This document shows positions 11,793 to 24,400 of a stretch of DNA of 64,000 bases, piece by piece. Every line of letters begins with the position of its first letter. Within the stretch, counting starts at the first letter, position 1. The notes beneath the pieces were generated by a model that had not been told where the DNA came from, did not search any database, and was given only the letters and a program-made list of their open reading frames with translations. The stretch covers positions 21,096,040 to 21,160,039 of the forward strand of contig NC_045145.1 of assembly GCF_008831285.2 (NCBI RefSeq), in the 5' to 3' direction. Made by a program: the position numbers and the translations under genes. Source of the stretch: Nymphaea colorata (lineage: Eukaryota > Streptophyta > Magnoliopsida > Nymphaeales > Nymphaeaceae).

Positions 11793-12573
11793 AGGGGAGT
11801 TTACTGGCTAACCCCGGTGTCCCTGGAGCTCGCGCGCATAATCGACCGAAACGTGTCGGTGGAAAACGAGAAGAAACCGAGGACGACGTGCGTGGGAACA
11901 GCTCCGTCTCCGACACGTATGAAAGCTCCATTTACCAGAGAGGCCACAACATATACCAAAATTACATACTAGTCCCAAATGACGTCGGTACGACGCCCTG
12001 GTCGTTGGTGGATCGGACGGAAATCCGAGTCTCATTGCTGGTGGATCTGGGCCCCGACCAGTGTCATATACCTCTCGATTTCTCGATCTGGATTCAGTTG
12101 GACCAACGTGTATCCGAAGATATATTTTCTTGTATTATTCACTTGGGTTTGTTTTGTTTGTAGATCTGGATACAGAACGAATACAAAATCGGTCTAGGCC
12201 ATGTCGATCTGGATCTAGCCTCGGACTTTAAGCAATAGATCCAAACATCAAAAAGATACAATGGAGCAGCAATTTATACTGTACCAGGGGGTTCCATTCC
12301 AATCCTCACTGCGGGCAAGTCCGAGTCAAGAAATGAAACCCTCTTGGACCTATTTCTGGCCATGGACTCGGTGATTTCCGAGTCAGTAATCCGAGACGTA
12401 CAGAGAATATCACTTTTGTGAAAAATGTCATGATAATTACTGCTTGACCAGTCAAGCAAATGACGTCGTCACGTAGGTCCATCATAAAGACGAGGACAGT
12501 GCCAAACGGGATTTGATACCCCCGCTTTTGCCTGTGGGTCAGATAAAGATTGGCCCCTTTGACACGCACCGAC

Positions 12574-12776
12574 CAGTGACCCAAGAATATCCTGGATTTC
12601 AAATTTCCAGATATTGCAGCCAATAACTCATATCTCGAACTTTTAAAATTTGATCATTTTCTTTTTTTTTTTATTCAGTGACCAAAGAATATCCTGGACT
12701 TCAAATTTCCAGATATTGCAGCCAATAACTCATATCTCGAACTTTAAAATTTGATCATTTTCTTTTTTTTTTTTAA
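12574..12776. repeat. Tandem duplication of a ~102-bp unit
   Basis: Copies begin at 12574 and 12676, both starting CAGTGACC, sharing GAATATCCTGGA and CAGATATTGCAGCC, and ending in a T tract. They differ at only a few positions, so the duplication looks fairly recent. Confidence 0.9.
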
Positions 12777-13401
12777 TTTGATACAAAAAGATGTAGTCAA
12801 CCGACTCAACCCATGTATGGGTCTGATCGGATCTGAGTTAGATGGTGAAGAGCCTCCCCATTTTAATTTTGAGGAAAAATGTTACCGTCCAAATGTTTAG
12901 TTTGTATTGAAGATTGTGAGGAATGGTTTATAAATGAGGTTATTATCATAAATGGTTGTTTCGATTTTTAGTTTTTTTGAGGTTGGAGCTAAAACTGTTA
13001 GAAGGTGAGTTGAGATGCGCCAATAGGAACCCGAGCTCAGGAGTGGGTTGGGATTTTTTCAATAGAAATGTTTCACAAGCATGAAATATGATGACACCAC
13101 AAGACTAAAAAAGAGATGATAATGGCTGGTGTAGACTACCTTTTCTTTTAGAGGACATCCTACTTTTGCTTTTTCTCTTGGGGAGAATATTTAAGCGTGG
13201 AAGGGATGGTAGGTGTGAGGAGAGAACGGGGTTGTGTGTGGTAGAAGAGAATGCAAAGAGGGCCAAAGGCGATGAGATGGATTTGAGAACCATTCACACA
13301 ACCAATTGTTTACATGAAGAACCGAATCTTGTTGACTGCCATGATGCTTCTCAGTCAATCTTTGACCAACTGTCAAACTGTAGCAAAAAGAAAGGGGTAG
13401 G

Positions 13402-13409
<8 letters not shown>

Positions 13410-13484
<75 letters not shown>
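13410..13484. repeat. Compound microsatellite (TC)n(TA)n
   Basis: About 14 TC units run directly into about 23 TA units. A second TA run lies at 13774-13798. Confidence 0.95.
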
Positions 13485-13487
<3 letters not shown>

Positions 13488-13773
13488 GGATGAGGGCCGT
13501 GTGGACATGTTGACATAAGGCAACGGATGTTCAGATTCTATGGAAGAATGAACGTGCTGGGCCAGGCGAGGAATGGAGCCCAGTTGGGTTCTTTTGGCGG
13601 GTCACTCCTGGAGAAGGGACGCATCAAATGCATTCCCATTTGTGATGAGGGACTGAGTATCAGGGATGCAACTTTGGCGTGACATTATTCATTGAGTAGT
13701 GTTCACGATTCGTCATAGTCATGGCAAGATAAATGACAAACATGATCTTATTTTTTTCTTTTAACCTATTTCT

Positions 13774-13805
<32 letters not shown>

Positions 13806-14106
13806 CATTAGATGCATTTTGTGAGCTCCACCTCACAGACCCCCGGTAGAATCCGTGGAAAGAAGAAAAAAATGTGATGAATGTTGATCCAAAGCTAAGA
13901 CTTGCAGGTTTCTACTACCCATTGCATGAAGACTTGAATAATCTGTCATGACCTTTTGACTTGTTAAGTAACATTCTCTGTTCATATGAGTTGTTCAATT
14001 AATATTATTGCAGATCCCTGTACTCAATTCGATCAGGTCAGCTTGCCATCGAACCCCTCAAGCTTCAAAGCAGCCAGTTTGACTAAGCAGTGGCGAAATG
14101 AATATA

Positions 14107-14276
14107 TCGAGTCTCCAACCCTTTTTCTCCTGTTAAAATCAATTTAAGTTTTAGAAAAAAATTAGCAACTCAAAGCTATCATGCTTTTGTGTCGACTCTC
14201 CAAACTTTTTTAGCTTGTTAAAATCAATTTGGGTTTTAAAAAAAAATTAGCAACTAAAAGCTATCATGCTTTTGTA
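14107..14276. repeat. Tandem duplication of an ~85-bp unit
   Basis: Copies start at 14107 and 14192 (TCGAGTCTCC and TCGACTCTCC), both containing GTTAAAATCAATTT and AGCTATCATGCTTTTGT. Confidence 0.88.
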
Positions 14277-14479
14277 TAGGAAGAGTCTCTCTCTTTGTTT
14301 TTCATTTTAGTTCAGTTCTCCTAAATTATAAAATTTCATATGGTAGGGGCAAGCGGGGCAGTTGGAGACATTTTCAAATGCAAAATCAGATTTAGACGTG
14401 AGCAAGAGTAGTATTTCACTCTATAGCTGAGGCAGAAAATAAAAAAAACTCACCTTTCCCTTCTAAGATATCAGGTCTG

Positions 14480-15345
14480 TTTTCGATGTCTTGGGTGATA
14501 TCCCCACTATGCTTTAACTTGCGTATCACCCCCCCTTTCTCCCAACCCCACCTCTTTTAAAGCACAAAAAGTTGATAGCTCTATAATTCAAAATCATGTT
14601 GATAGAAACTGACCACCTATCAACCCCCAGCCTGTCCATTGTAAAAGCCAACCCCTGGATATGATGCATCCGGCCTGGAATTTTGAAGTCAGGTGTAACA
14701 AAACAACTTTGATTGAACGTGAATCTCATAAAAGGTAGGCCAAGATCAGATGTCAACACAAACATTTGTTTGTTAATTGTTAACCCATAATTCACAAGGC
14801 ATGAACAACATAAAAGCATGCTCATAAAAAGCATCCATTGCACCAACCCTTTCAAACATGTTGGACTTAATTTTGAAATCAAGTGTAAGGAACAAATCAA
14901 GTTCAAAGTAGATCTCATTCAAGATAAGTCAAGGTCTGATGTCTACAAACTTTTGTTTGTCGATTGTTAAACCTTAATTAAACCATAATTTGCAAAGGAC
15001 AAACAGCAGAAAAGCGCAATGCTACATAGATAGCAAAGGACAGGTTGCATAGATAGTAAAGGACAGGTTCATGAGTCAGTCACAGCGCAAGGTAAAAATA
15101 ATTCCAATTTAGATTCTAGGTGAGGGAGTTTCTCACCGCTTTGAAAAAGGCCAAAGCCCCTACCATTGCCTTTTTGGGTACAAGGCCTACTTTTGATGCC
15201 TTGAGTGTAGACCCCCCACTATGCTTCGACGTCTTTTGCAGCACAAAGAATTGATGTCACGGATATATTGATGTCACTGATATTTAAAACGAAACCCGAC
15301 CACTTACCGGCCCCTACCAATCCGTTGGTATCAGCCAAATGCAAG
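14480..15345. repeat. Diverged direct-repeat block
   Basis: A segment at about 14486-14640 (CCCCACTATGCTT then AAAGCACAAA and a GACCAC motif) recurs diverged at about 15199-15340. Between them, about 14676-14830 recurs at about 14868-15015 (AATTTTGAAATCAAGTGTAA-type start, TTTGTTTGT near the end). It looks like an old nested duplication or mobile-element debris; no coding sense remains. Confidence 0.7.
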
Positions 15346-16352
15346 TCTGAATTATCTTAAAACAAGCCTTCAAAAATTAGTTTGGTGTCAGACTGTCTTT
15401 GCATCGGATTGCCAAGGAAATTTCCTCCAGGAAAAGAGAAAAAAACTTCTTCAAAACATTCTATTAGAAACTCGTGCTAAAAATTCTTTTCTCCCACAGA
15501 ATGAGAGAACTGGGCCGCAAATTCCTACCACGAGAACAGTCAGGCGACAGGTTCTCCTCAACCGCAACTCAAGTTACAGATCCAGATTGATGCCCATGAA
15601 AATTGACCCGAGATAACCCGGATCTGCAACCTGATCCGCGAGGCCAAACCCTTTGGAAGAGATTCACATTTACAGACATTCAGTCATCACAAGCCCCTAC
15701 CCAGATCCACATCCGACCATTTCTGGCAACCAGGAGGAAGATGGCCTGCAAAGCAGCAATCGAGAGAAGCTGCTGCCCATGCATGAATAGCAGTACCCGA
15801 GATGGGCATAGACAGAACAAAATGAAATAGAGTGCAGTCTAAAATCCTTGAAGGGACAAATAAAATAATGTAGCACTGCAAAGAGAGAAGACCAAAGATG
15901 CAACTTCTCTATTATCAAATTCTTATGAAAACAATTTTAAAAGTTTATTAGTGGTGTTAGATGAAGAGGTTAGATGCCTAAGCAAATACTATGATTGCAT
16001 GATACACAAGACTAAATGCCTCGAAGTACTACCACGCTACAACTTTAATTTACATTTGAATTGTACATGAGAGCACATGAATGTGAATGAGTGCTCCTAA
16101 AATAAATAAAACCAATTTCTATGACCGTCGATGGCACCAAACTTCGTTTGCAGAATCATGGCGCCGTAACTCAAACTGCTTTAGCTCATGCTTTTAAGTA
16201 ACTCTGCATTTTAGAAGCAGGTCGCGTTAGTTTTCTGTGAACAGTTTATATAGTACAGAAAAAGACTGGAGCTAGTTAAAAGCTTTGTTACCAGAAGCTG
16301 ATGACCACAAGCGTCAGAAATATGAGAGATCGAACCATTGGCTTTATCTTCC

Positions 16353-18455
16353 TCACAGAGGCTCCCCTGATTCTTTCTTTGGTTCACGACAATCCTTCTG
16401 CTTTTCTTTCGAACCTTCAATAATTTGGGAGCTAGATGGCTGCAGCTTGTCCTCATCAATAGTGTTGTCTTCATTTGTAACTTTCAGATCATCATCACCG
16501 TTCTCTCTTTCTGGCAAAGCTTCAGAAGCAGCGGTTTTCGTCTCTTCTTCGTGATCTGAGAGAAGTAGATACTAACTTCAATATGTGACAAAATTGCCCC
16601 AAAAATAAATTGCAATAAAAACAAGTAAAGAGAGGCAGATAAAAACAAGTGAGAGAGAGCCGACAAAATGGAAAATGCAACAGTAAAAATTGTGACAAGT
16701 CACAACTACAAATTGCAATATAAACAAGTAAAGAGAGGCAGATAAAAACAAGTGAGAGAGAGAGAGTCCTGATGATATCCTTGACCGATATCAACAGGCA
16801 GTTAACATTAAGTAATAAAACTTCAAGGAAGACAAGAAATAGCACCTTCATCAATCGGTCGTGAACCATCTTGATCGTGAAGATCGGAATGTTGGGATGC
16901 ATCTTCACTCTCGGCTTCTTGAGAAGGAGAACTAGTTTTTGATGATTTAAGTGAAGCTTTCACACTTGAATTGGAGCTATTTTCCTTTCTGACTCCCAAA
17001 AACAGTGACATTTTGGTAAGGGATGCGACAAATAACAACTTTAAAACGTAAAGTGAAGGAACGACCTACTTTTTGACTTTTCTCTTTCTCTTTCCAGAGG
17101 CAGCACGGCCTCTCTTAACTATTCTGCTTCTGGATGACCTGTGGATGAGGCGACCACATAAGTGGACAGAGATTCACAGTGGAACAGTTCTCTATTACGA
17201 GTAAAGTCATAACTTACTTTTGCTGAGAGGTGGACGGAGTTGATGACTCTGGCTGCTGGAAAAGGAAGTTACTGATCAGGCAGTGACGATGAGAAGACCT
17301 TGAAAAGGATCTCCCTAAGAAGAATCAAAATACAAGTTCCAGATAAAAGAGAAAAGAACCTTTAACATGTCGCCACCACTGTCGTTATCTTCATTACCAT
17401 CATCATCACCACCCCCCTCCTCCTCCTCCTGCTCCTCATCATCATCATCATCATTGATCCTCTCCCACTTCTCTTTTTCTAACTTGAGTGTTTCGACATC
17501 TCCATCATCATATACAATCTGTGAACAAAAAATGGCAATACACAAAATTACCAAGGATCAAACAACCTTTTTTATTTCAGACAGTAAATAAATGAAGAAA
17601 CTCAAATCCATATTACCACATGTTTCTTCTTGCTAACATCGAAAGATTGCACAACGCCTTTATAGAACCTGAACATGTATAAACAAACAAATCCAGTTAG
17701 AACAATAAAGGCTTAAAAGAGTTAGAAAGGTGAAAGTCTCAAACCATCTCCATTGCGCATATTAAGCAATCTATATGGAAGGAACTTGGTAATGGCACAG
17801 AAATTTTCACCAAGTCCAATTGTCTGTCTCATACCTCAATGTATTTAGCTGCTATGAGTATCTTACCTAGTTCAGTCATATGTTTTAACTATTTTATTTC
17901 CAAATGTGATAGCATTTTTTGATGCGGGTCTATGCAGAAAGAGCAAACAGCATCACCATTTTATTATCCCAGAAACTTCATCGACCACTTTATTTTGTTC
18001 CCACTGGCTAAGAGATCCCAAACTACTGTATATGAAGTGTAAACCTATGCATACACTGGTGAAACTTTTTGAACTCAAACACCACAATTGAAGTAAAAAA
18101 AAGTCAGGAAGTGGCTACATGTCAATTAACTAAGAATTTTTACAATCAGACTAGTTGAAGGAAAAATGAAACATCATGTGAATGTCATCAGATAGTTAAA
18201 AACAAAAAGTCACTAGCACAATGTTCATAACATGTTTTACAGATATAGAAGCTAAACTTAACAGGAAAGCCAAAGCTTATGTTCATGCAGTGGTGCTGGT
18301 TTCAAACAGGACGTCTAAAATATTTCGAACTCTAAAATAGTTGGGAGAAAACGTAAAATCATAAATGAGACTTGCCGTTTGTCCATTGGCCACCAAACTT
18401 TCACTCTGCATCCAATCAACTCCAAATCGCTTTTATCAGCCTTTCCAAAAGAACA
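16353..18455 (-). other. PDS5: PDS5 C-terminal exons: Tudor domain and charged tail
   Basis: Exons 26-32. Exons 26-28 encode a Tudor-type fold (IGCRVKVWWPMDKRF, then SFDVSKKKHVIVYDDGD and LKLEKEKWERI), the part plant PDS5 proteins are thought to use for methylated histone or partner binding. It is followed by a run of Asp/Glu (exon 28, 17360-17518), a basic GKRKRK segment (exon 30, a likely nuclear localisation signal) and a Ser/Glu-rich disordered end. These exons are still open and well conserved although they lie beyond the exon-24 stop, so they either are reached by an intact transcript or were lost very recently. Confidence 0.9.
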
Positions 18456-21400
18456 CTGAAGAAAAGCAAACAACGGAATCTGTTAACAGTGTGATTGTAC
18501 ATGCAAGAAAACAAATCAACAAGAATAAAAATAATTAATAATAATTTAAACCAAAGCCATGAAACAAAAAATGATCTTGAAGAAAATAATAAAGAAAACA
18601 AAGAAAAAATAATCAGGACCAGCAACACCTGCACATATGAGCAGGAAAAGTAAAACAGCAAGATGACATGGTGAATGAAAATATAAAAAGCAATAAAGCA
18701 CAACAAGAAATAGATGTTGCTCGACTGAAAGAAAAAAAAAGGGAAACAAGCAATATATCCATCATCAGAAAGTTAAACAAAATTTCAATCATTAAATCAT
18801 AAACAATTCTTTGTTTCAAATGGGTTAAGCCATGCCACCAAGTTGCCACCCATAACAACGACAAAACAGGAAATCTAGGATGATTAAGACAGCAAATCCT
18901 TATATTAAACAGCTCAAACAAAATCTACCTATACTTTGGGTTTGAAAACATGGTCCATCCAGTTGTTCATGAAGACTCTAGCTCTAGCCCATAGTACGAA
19001 CAAGATGGCTAGGGCCAGCATATAACCGGTTAACCTGTCAAGGCCCGAATATAACAGCAAAGAGGTTTCTATTGCCCATCGACCATCCTAGACCAGAGAC
19101 ACTTGGTTAAACCCACATTACATTCCTACAAGCCAGAACAAGGAGAAATCTGAGAAAAGACAGAATTTTGAGGAAAGAGAGGAGGTGATCCATCCTATGT
19201 TGTCTCAAACAAGCTCGGGCATGTATGCTCAGCTGATGAGCAAGACATCAACTGACATGTAGTCAAATCATTAGTGCAACACCAATTACTTGTGCTTTGC
19301 ATCACATCATCCATAACAACTCAATAAAGTCTAATACCTTAAAGAATAGACAGTGCACATTAAATTTAGCAATTGTAAAAGTAATAAGTAATAAGAGATA
19401 GGAAATAACATAAAATTATTACTTTTATATTTAATTTTGCAGATCAAGGATTAAAATTGACTTAAATGGAGGGTTATCGGAGCAATTTTCAGAAATATAT
19501 TGATAATATGTCCAAAAGAGCAACATAATAGTCAAATTATTGTAACCATGAAATGCATGGGAAAGAAATTGACCTTCTCCAGCAAGGCAGCACTTTTTCT
19601 TTTAGACTTTTTAGTAGATCTTACATACCCTCTTGTACTAGAAAACTTCTCATCAGGCAAGGAGGAACCCTGCAGAGGAAGGCCTAGAGTTAATTTGAGT
19701 TACAACTTACAGCTGAAAACGACATGAAAAGCTCTGAACAGTGGAACACTTGCACATGCACAGCTTTTTCTGTTAGAAGACTGACCACTTTTTTGTTGTG
19801 CTTGGCCTCTCCATCATTATGTATGTCATCCTCCAGAGTCCAAGTTGTACTTTTTCTTTTACCTCTTGATGGTAACCTTTTACCTGTTCGCACTGCTGTT
19901 TCTGTCAAATCGGTTTCATTGCTTTGTCTGACACCAACTCTGTCAATAGATAATTCACCTTCTAAATGATTTGAGGAATGGTCCACATGAACTGATTCTG
20001 ATGTTAAATCCGTTCCACCATTCAAATTGTCCTCTAATTCTTTTTATGCTTCTTGTTGGACTTTACGGAGTCATCTCCGGTCAGTTTATCCAGGTCACGA
20101 TCTTTTCTTTTATAATTAGAATCACGTACATTTGCTTCCTTGTTTATTTTTATGTCATTCCTTTGAGACACAGACACATCACCATTATTTTCGCCGTTAA
20201 TCGTTTCTTCTCTATCCAAAGAAGTTGCAAGCTCCCCTACTTCCAAGCTCTTGCCACCAGTGAGATTTTCTGATTCAATTTCCTTCACCATACTCAATAT
20301 GTCTAGGTCATCTTCTTGTTTCTTTGTACTACCCAATGAAGTGGGTGTTACTGTAGCTTTTTTCTTGGATTTGTTTGATTTGAGCATTTTCATCATTTTC
20401 TTAAGAGGCAATTCCGTTTCATCTTTGTCTCTAGGCTTAGATTTCTTCTTGTCTTTGAGAGCAGCAGGCTCAACCTGAAAGTTAGTTATAAGATGCTGCT
20501 AAGCAGCTGCAGCAGATATAGTGGAGTGCTTCCAAACAAAACAAACATGGCAAGGGATATAAGAACATACCTGAGCCCCAGTCTGCAGGCTCAAGGATTG
20601 GAAATGAACAAATAGATCATCACGAGACAACCATGAAAGTGGGCAGTCACCATTGGCCTAAATGTAGGAGACAGAAATGAGTGAACAGGAGATGAACAAA
20701 ATATTTTCCGCTACAAAATGGATGTATACAATAAGAATGCAAAATAGTGATCTTAAAGCATTTACAGGTATCCAAATCCATAAGTATCTAACACATCAAC
20801 TTGAGTACAATGCCATTTCCAGCACATTCCAAATACCATTAGCTGTTGAATTGCTGATTTTGAAATTAGTAGCAATCAGTCTGAGCTATTTCCAACTCAT
20901 TTATCACATGAAACAGATTTGTCAATAAGATCCGACTAGGAGGATTGAGGAACCTGTGCAGTAAAGCTTACCATACGGTCATTACTCTTCTCAACTGGGC
21001 CATAAAGTACTGAAGGTAGAGGAATGGAATTGGTAAGATCTGTATCAAACTGCTTACTGCATAAATGCTTCATAATACCAAGCCCAATATCACATATCAC
21101 GTGGGAATTCTACAAAACATATAGAATCCTAAAAAAGTTAGCAAGATATCATTAAAAGAAAATCACAATCTGAAGCACAGAAGCAGAGAAGAAACAATTG
21201 TCTGATATTTAGTAGGCCATCCATTTCTCCTTCTCTTAGGCAAATCATAAGCATAAATCTCAGAATCAGCTGATTACCTTTGATTTAGTTAAATCTACTA
21301 GATCTGCAGAAGATTTGATACTTTGGAAAACTGAGATGATGGCACAAGCTCTGTCATGTACATCCGTGCATATAGCCTCTTGTTTCTCCTTCTCGTTTTG

Positions 21401-24400
21401 ATGTAAGAGCACTGAAAGAAAGGTGTGCAACTTCCTGGCAAGTATGAGCTATTCAGCAAACAAAGAAGAGCAGGACTTTTAGCTTTTATTAGCTCTCTTT
21501 TCCATCCCACGTAAATGTCTATATCCATTTATCACCCAACATTATCATTGAAGATAACTACAATTTTTTGACACTTGAACTATTTGTAACATAAATGTGA
21601 CAGCTACCATGGCACATGGTACAAATCTGGTGTGCGATTGTGTATTTGCAAATCCACAATGTAAAGCAACACAAATGGACAAGGATTCTGAACCATCAAG
21701 ACTAGTAATACTGAAGTTAAGACCAAGTTTAAGCAGAAACAACATAATCACACAAGGAAAGTGAAAATAAAGGACAAATAATAAAGCATCCATAGTACAA
21801 ATAATAAAGCATCCATAGTACAAATAATAAAGCATCCATAGTAAGATCATGATAACAGTTGTGCCAAAAGTGTCCGCTTTCTGATGTATGAAATTGTGTT
21901 AAGCGATTTGAGATAGAAGCAAAGTGAACATAACAGTCACTGGTGGCTACCAGCATAACTTGGGGATAATTGTTAGACCAATCACGGTAATTGAGATCTT
22001 ATAATGCTAGTTAATTATTTTGCACCACCAGAAACTTTCCAATGGTGACAAAAAAAAAGGCAGTAATTGTTATATCATAGCTCACAACTGATTCTCCATA
22101 AAAATTGCCATCCTGAAGAATGCATTCACGATTGCTGACCTATCATTTTTAATTTGTGATAAGATTTAGTATCCACTGCAAAAGAATTGATCCAAGAAAG
22201 CATATTGTACGGCTATCATGTGGTACATCTTCATAATGGTGCACAAGCTACTTGGCTGCAAGGCACATACTTCAGCGCAGCAGTTTTCTTGACAATGTTA
22301 ACCCAAATCCATTTTTTGCAAACCTAATTAACTAAGGCTCATGAATTCAGATTCATTCAAGTCAGACCTTGGTGTTTGGGTGCTATTAGCATCTGCTTGT
22401 CTTTGTATGGACACAACATCAATATCATGTGGCAAGATTAACTCAAGAGTTAAGAACTCAAGACACACTTGTATAACCACTAGGTCCCCAAAACCAATTG
22501 CATGGACCAGATTAACAATCATTATTTCAAGTTAGTCTAAGGTGCAAAAATATAAAATAAATGGTAGTTTAAAATTCTTTATGTTTTAGTTAGTTTGCTA
22601 TTACTGCAGACTGCAGAGGTATTCTATTTTCTTACATGTTCAAAATGAAGTACTTAACTTCATATATTACGAGGAATTACCTTTGTGTCCTCGAATCTAG
22701 ATTCAGCATCATATGCAAACCATGAATACCGAAGGTTCATTGGTTTAACCGGTGACTGGCAATTTATAGGACACTATTCAGTCTTAGCATACAGGTCAAC
22801 AGTCAAAATCATGAATATGCCAGAAAAAGTACACATTTGCACATGTTATTTTGGGAAGTTTCAAAATTTGAGATTCGTTTATTTATTAAAATTTTGATCA
22901 CAAAAAATGAGTCCCACAATATCAAGGAAATAGGCATGTTTGTGCTGATACACTTCAATATTGAGGAATTGTCATGTTTATGCTGGAAGTTTTATGAACC
23001 CATGGACTCCACAGTAAAATATTCGTTGTCCATGTTGTCATGGCTGTACATAAAATACGTGTTTAACCATATTTATTTTACTTGCCAGACACTAAATATT
23101 TGAATATTCATACTTAATCCCACACTATAAGTCCAGTTTGAACACAAAGATCATGCAAGATAGCTACAAGAGTAAAATTATAAAAACACCTAATGCATTC
23201 AAGGAGAGTTGATAAAGTCAGTTGTACCGATAAATTGGCACAAACGCTGTAGCACTTGGACGTTCGTCAAGATTAGGGTATGCATCATCATGTGCAAGGG
23301 AATGGACAAAATATGCAAGTATATGCTCGGGATAGTCTGAAGGCACGTTCTGGCCAGATGGTACATAAAGCTGTCTTGATCTTGCTTCACGGTAGAGCAT
23401 CTCGACAATTTCAACAAGACACTGCCTGTACTGTAGAACAAAGACAAACAAGGTATTAGCCTAGACTCCTAGAAACATACATAAAAAGCAATAGACACCA
23501 AACTTCCAGGATTATTGACCTCTTTGTACTCATGTTCAGTCATTCCATCCATGCCCAGTGGAAGTGCAATTACATACTTTGCATCCACAAGCCGATCTTT
23601 TGCATACTGGTAAACTTTACTTAGGAAAAGCTTCCTTACTTGTGGATAAATATCCTGCCAAGTGCCAAGTATTAAAAAGTTAAGGCCACTAACAATATAA
23701 ACAAACTTCCAACCAAATTCTGATGTAACTATGGATTTGTCTACTCAAAATGACAAATATCAGAGGCAGCAGCAGCAGAAGATTGCATTCACTTTGTTTA
23801 ACAATAGAATATTAATTCAAAAACTAGCAGAAATTTTCAAACAGAAAAACCCACCTGTGAGATTCTTACAGTTAAATGAAAGACATCAATTGGTATTTTA
23901 TGGTCCCAAACTTTTGATAATCGTAGAATTGCAGTTGCTGATGCAAGCCTTAGATGGGCCTTATCCACAGCACTGAAAGGTTTAAAAGGATAAAAAATCA
24001 AGCAACTCGTAAATATTCAAACTTGCACAAATATAGGTAATATGCATAAAAAGCCCATACAACATGCTTCATTTTAACCAGATTCAGAAAATTGCATCAG
24101 TAGCTGGTCTACCTTGATTCTACACCCTGTGACACCTCCCCAAATGTCAGAACGCCTTTAAGCATTTCCAAAAGGTTTTCAATCCCACTTCGTACATGAG
24201 CATCCTTAACAGGCAAATAGCTCTTTACCAGGGTCTTGATAGCAAATATCTGCAAATATCCACAAAGATTCACTATCTTAACTGGAAGCATCATGGTTAC
24301 ACATTTGAACGTAACACTCTATGGAACTTGTGTAGAAACTGAAAACAGTTAGAACCCAAGATGACGATTTCCCATAGACTGACCTTTAGCAAGCATTTTT

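Larger units (their letters stand above)
11800..16352. other. Intergenic with several tandem duplications; no gene seen
   Basis: Lies between the CAR promoter and the 3' end of PDS5. Apart from the repeats listed separately I see no exon set. The 200-residue frame at 11561-12163 crosses the CAR promoter and leader on the opposite strand and has no family features. Confidence 0.5.

Noticed and set aside
11561..12163. 200-codon plus-strand frame
   Set aside because: It runs antisense across the CAR promoter, TATA box and leader, has no domain or codon pattern, and starts at no convincing context.
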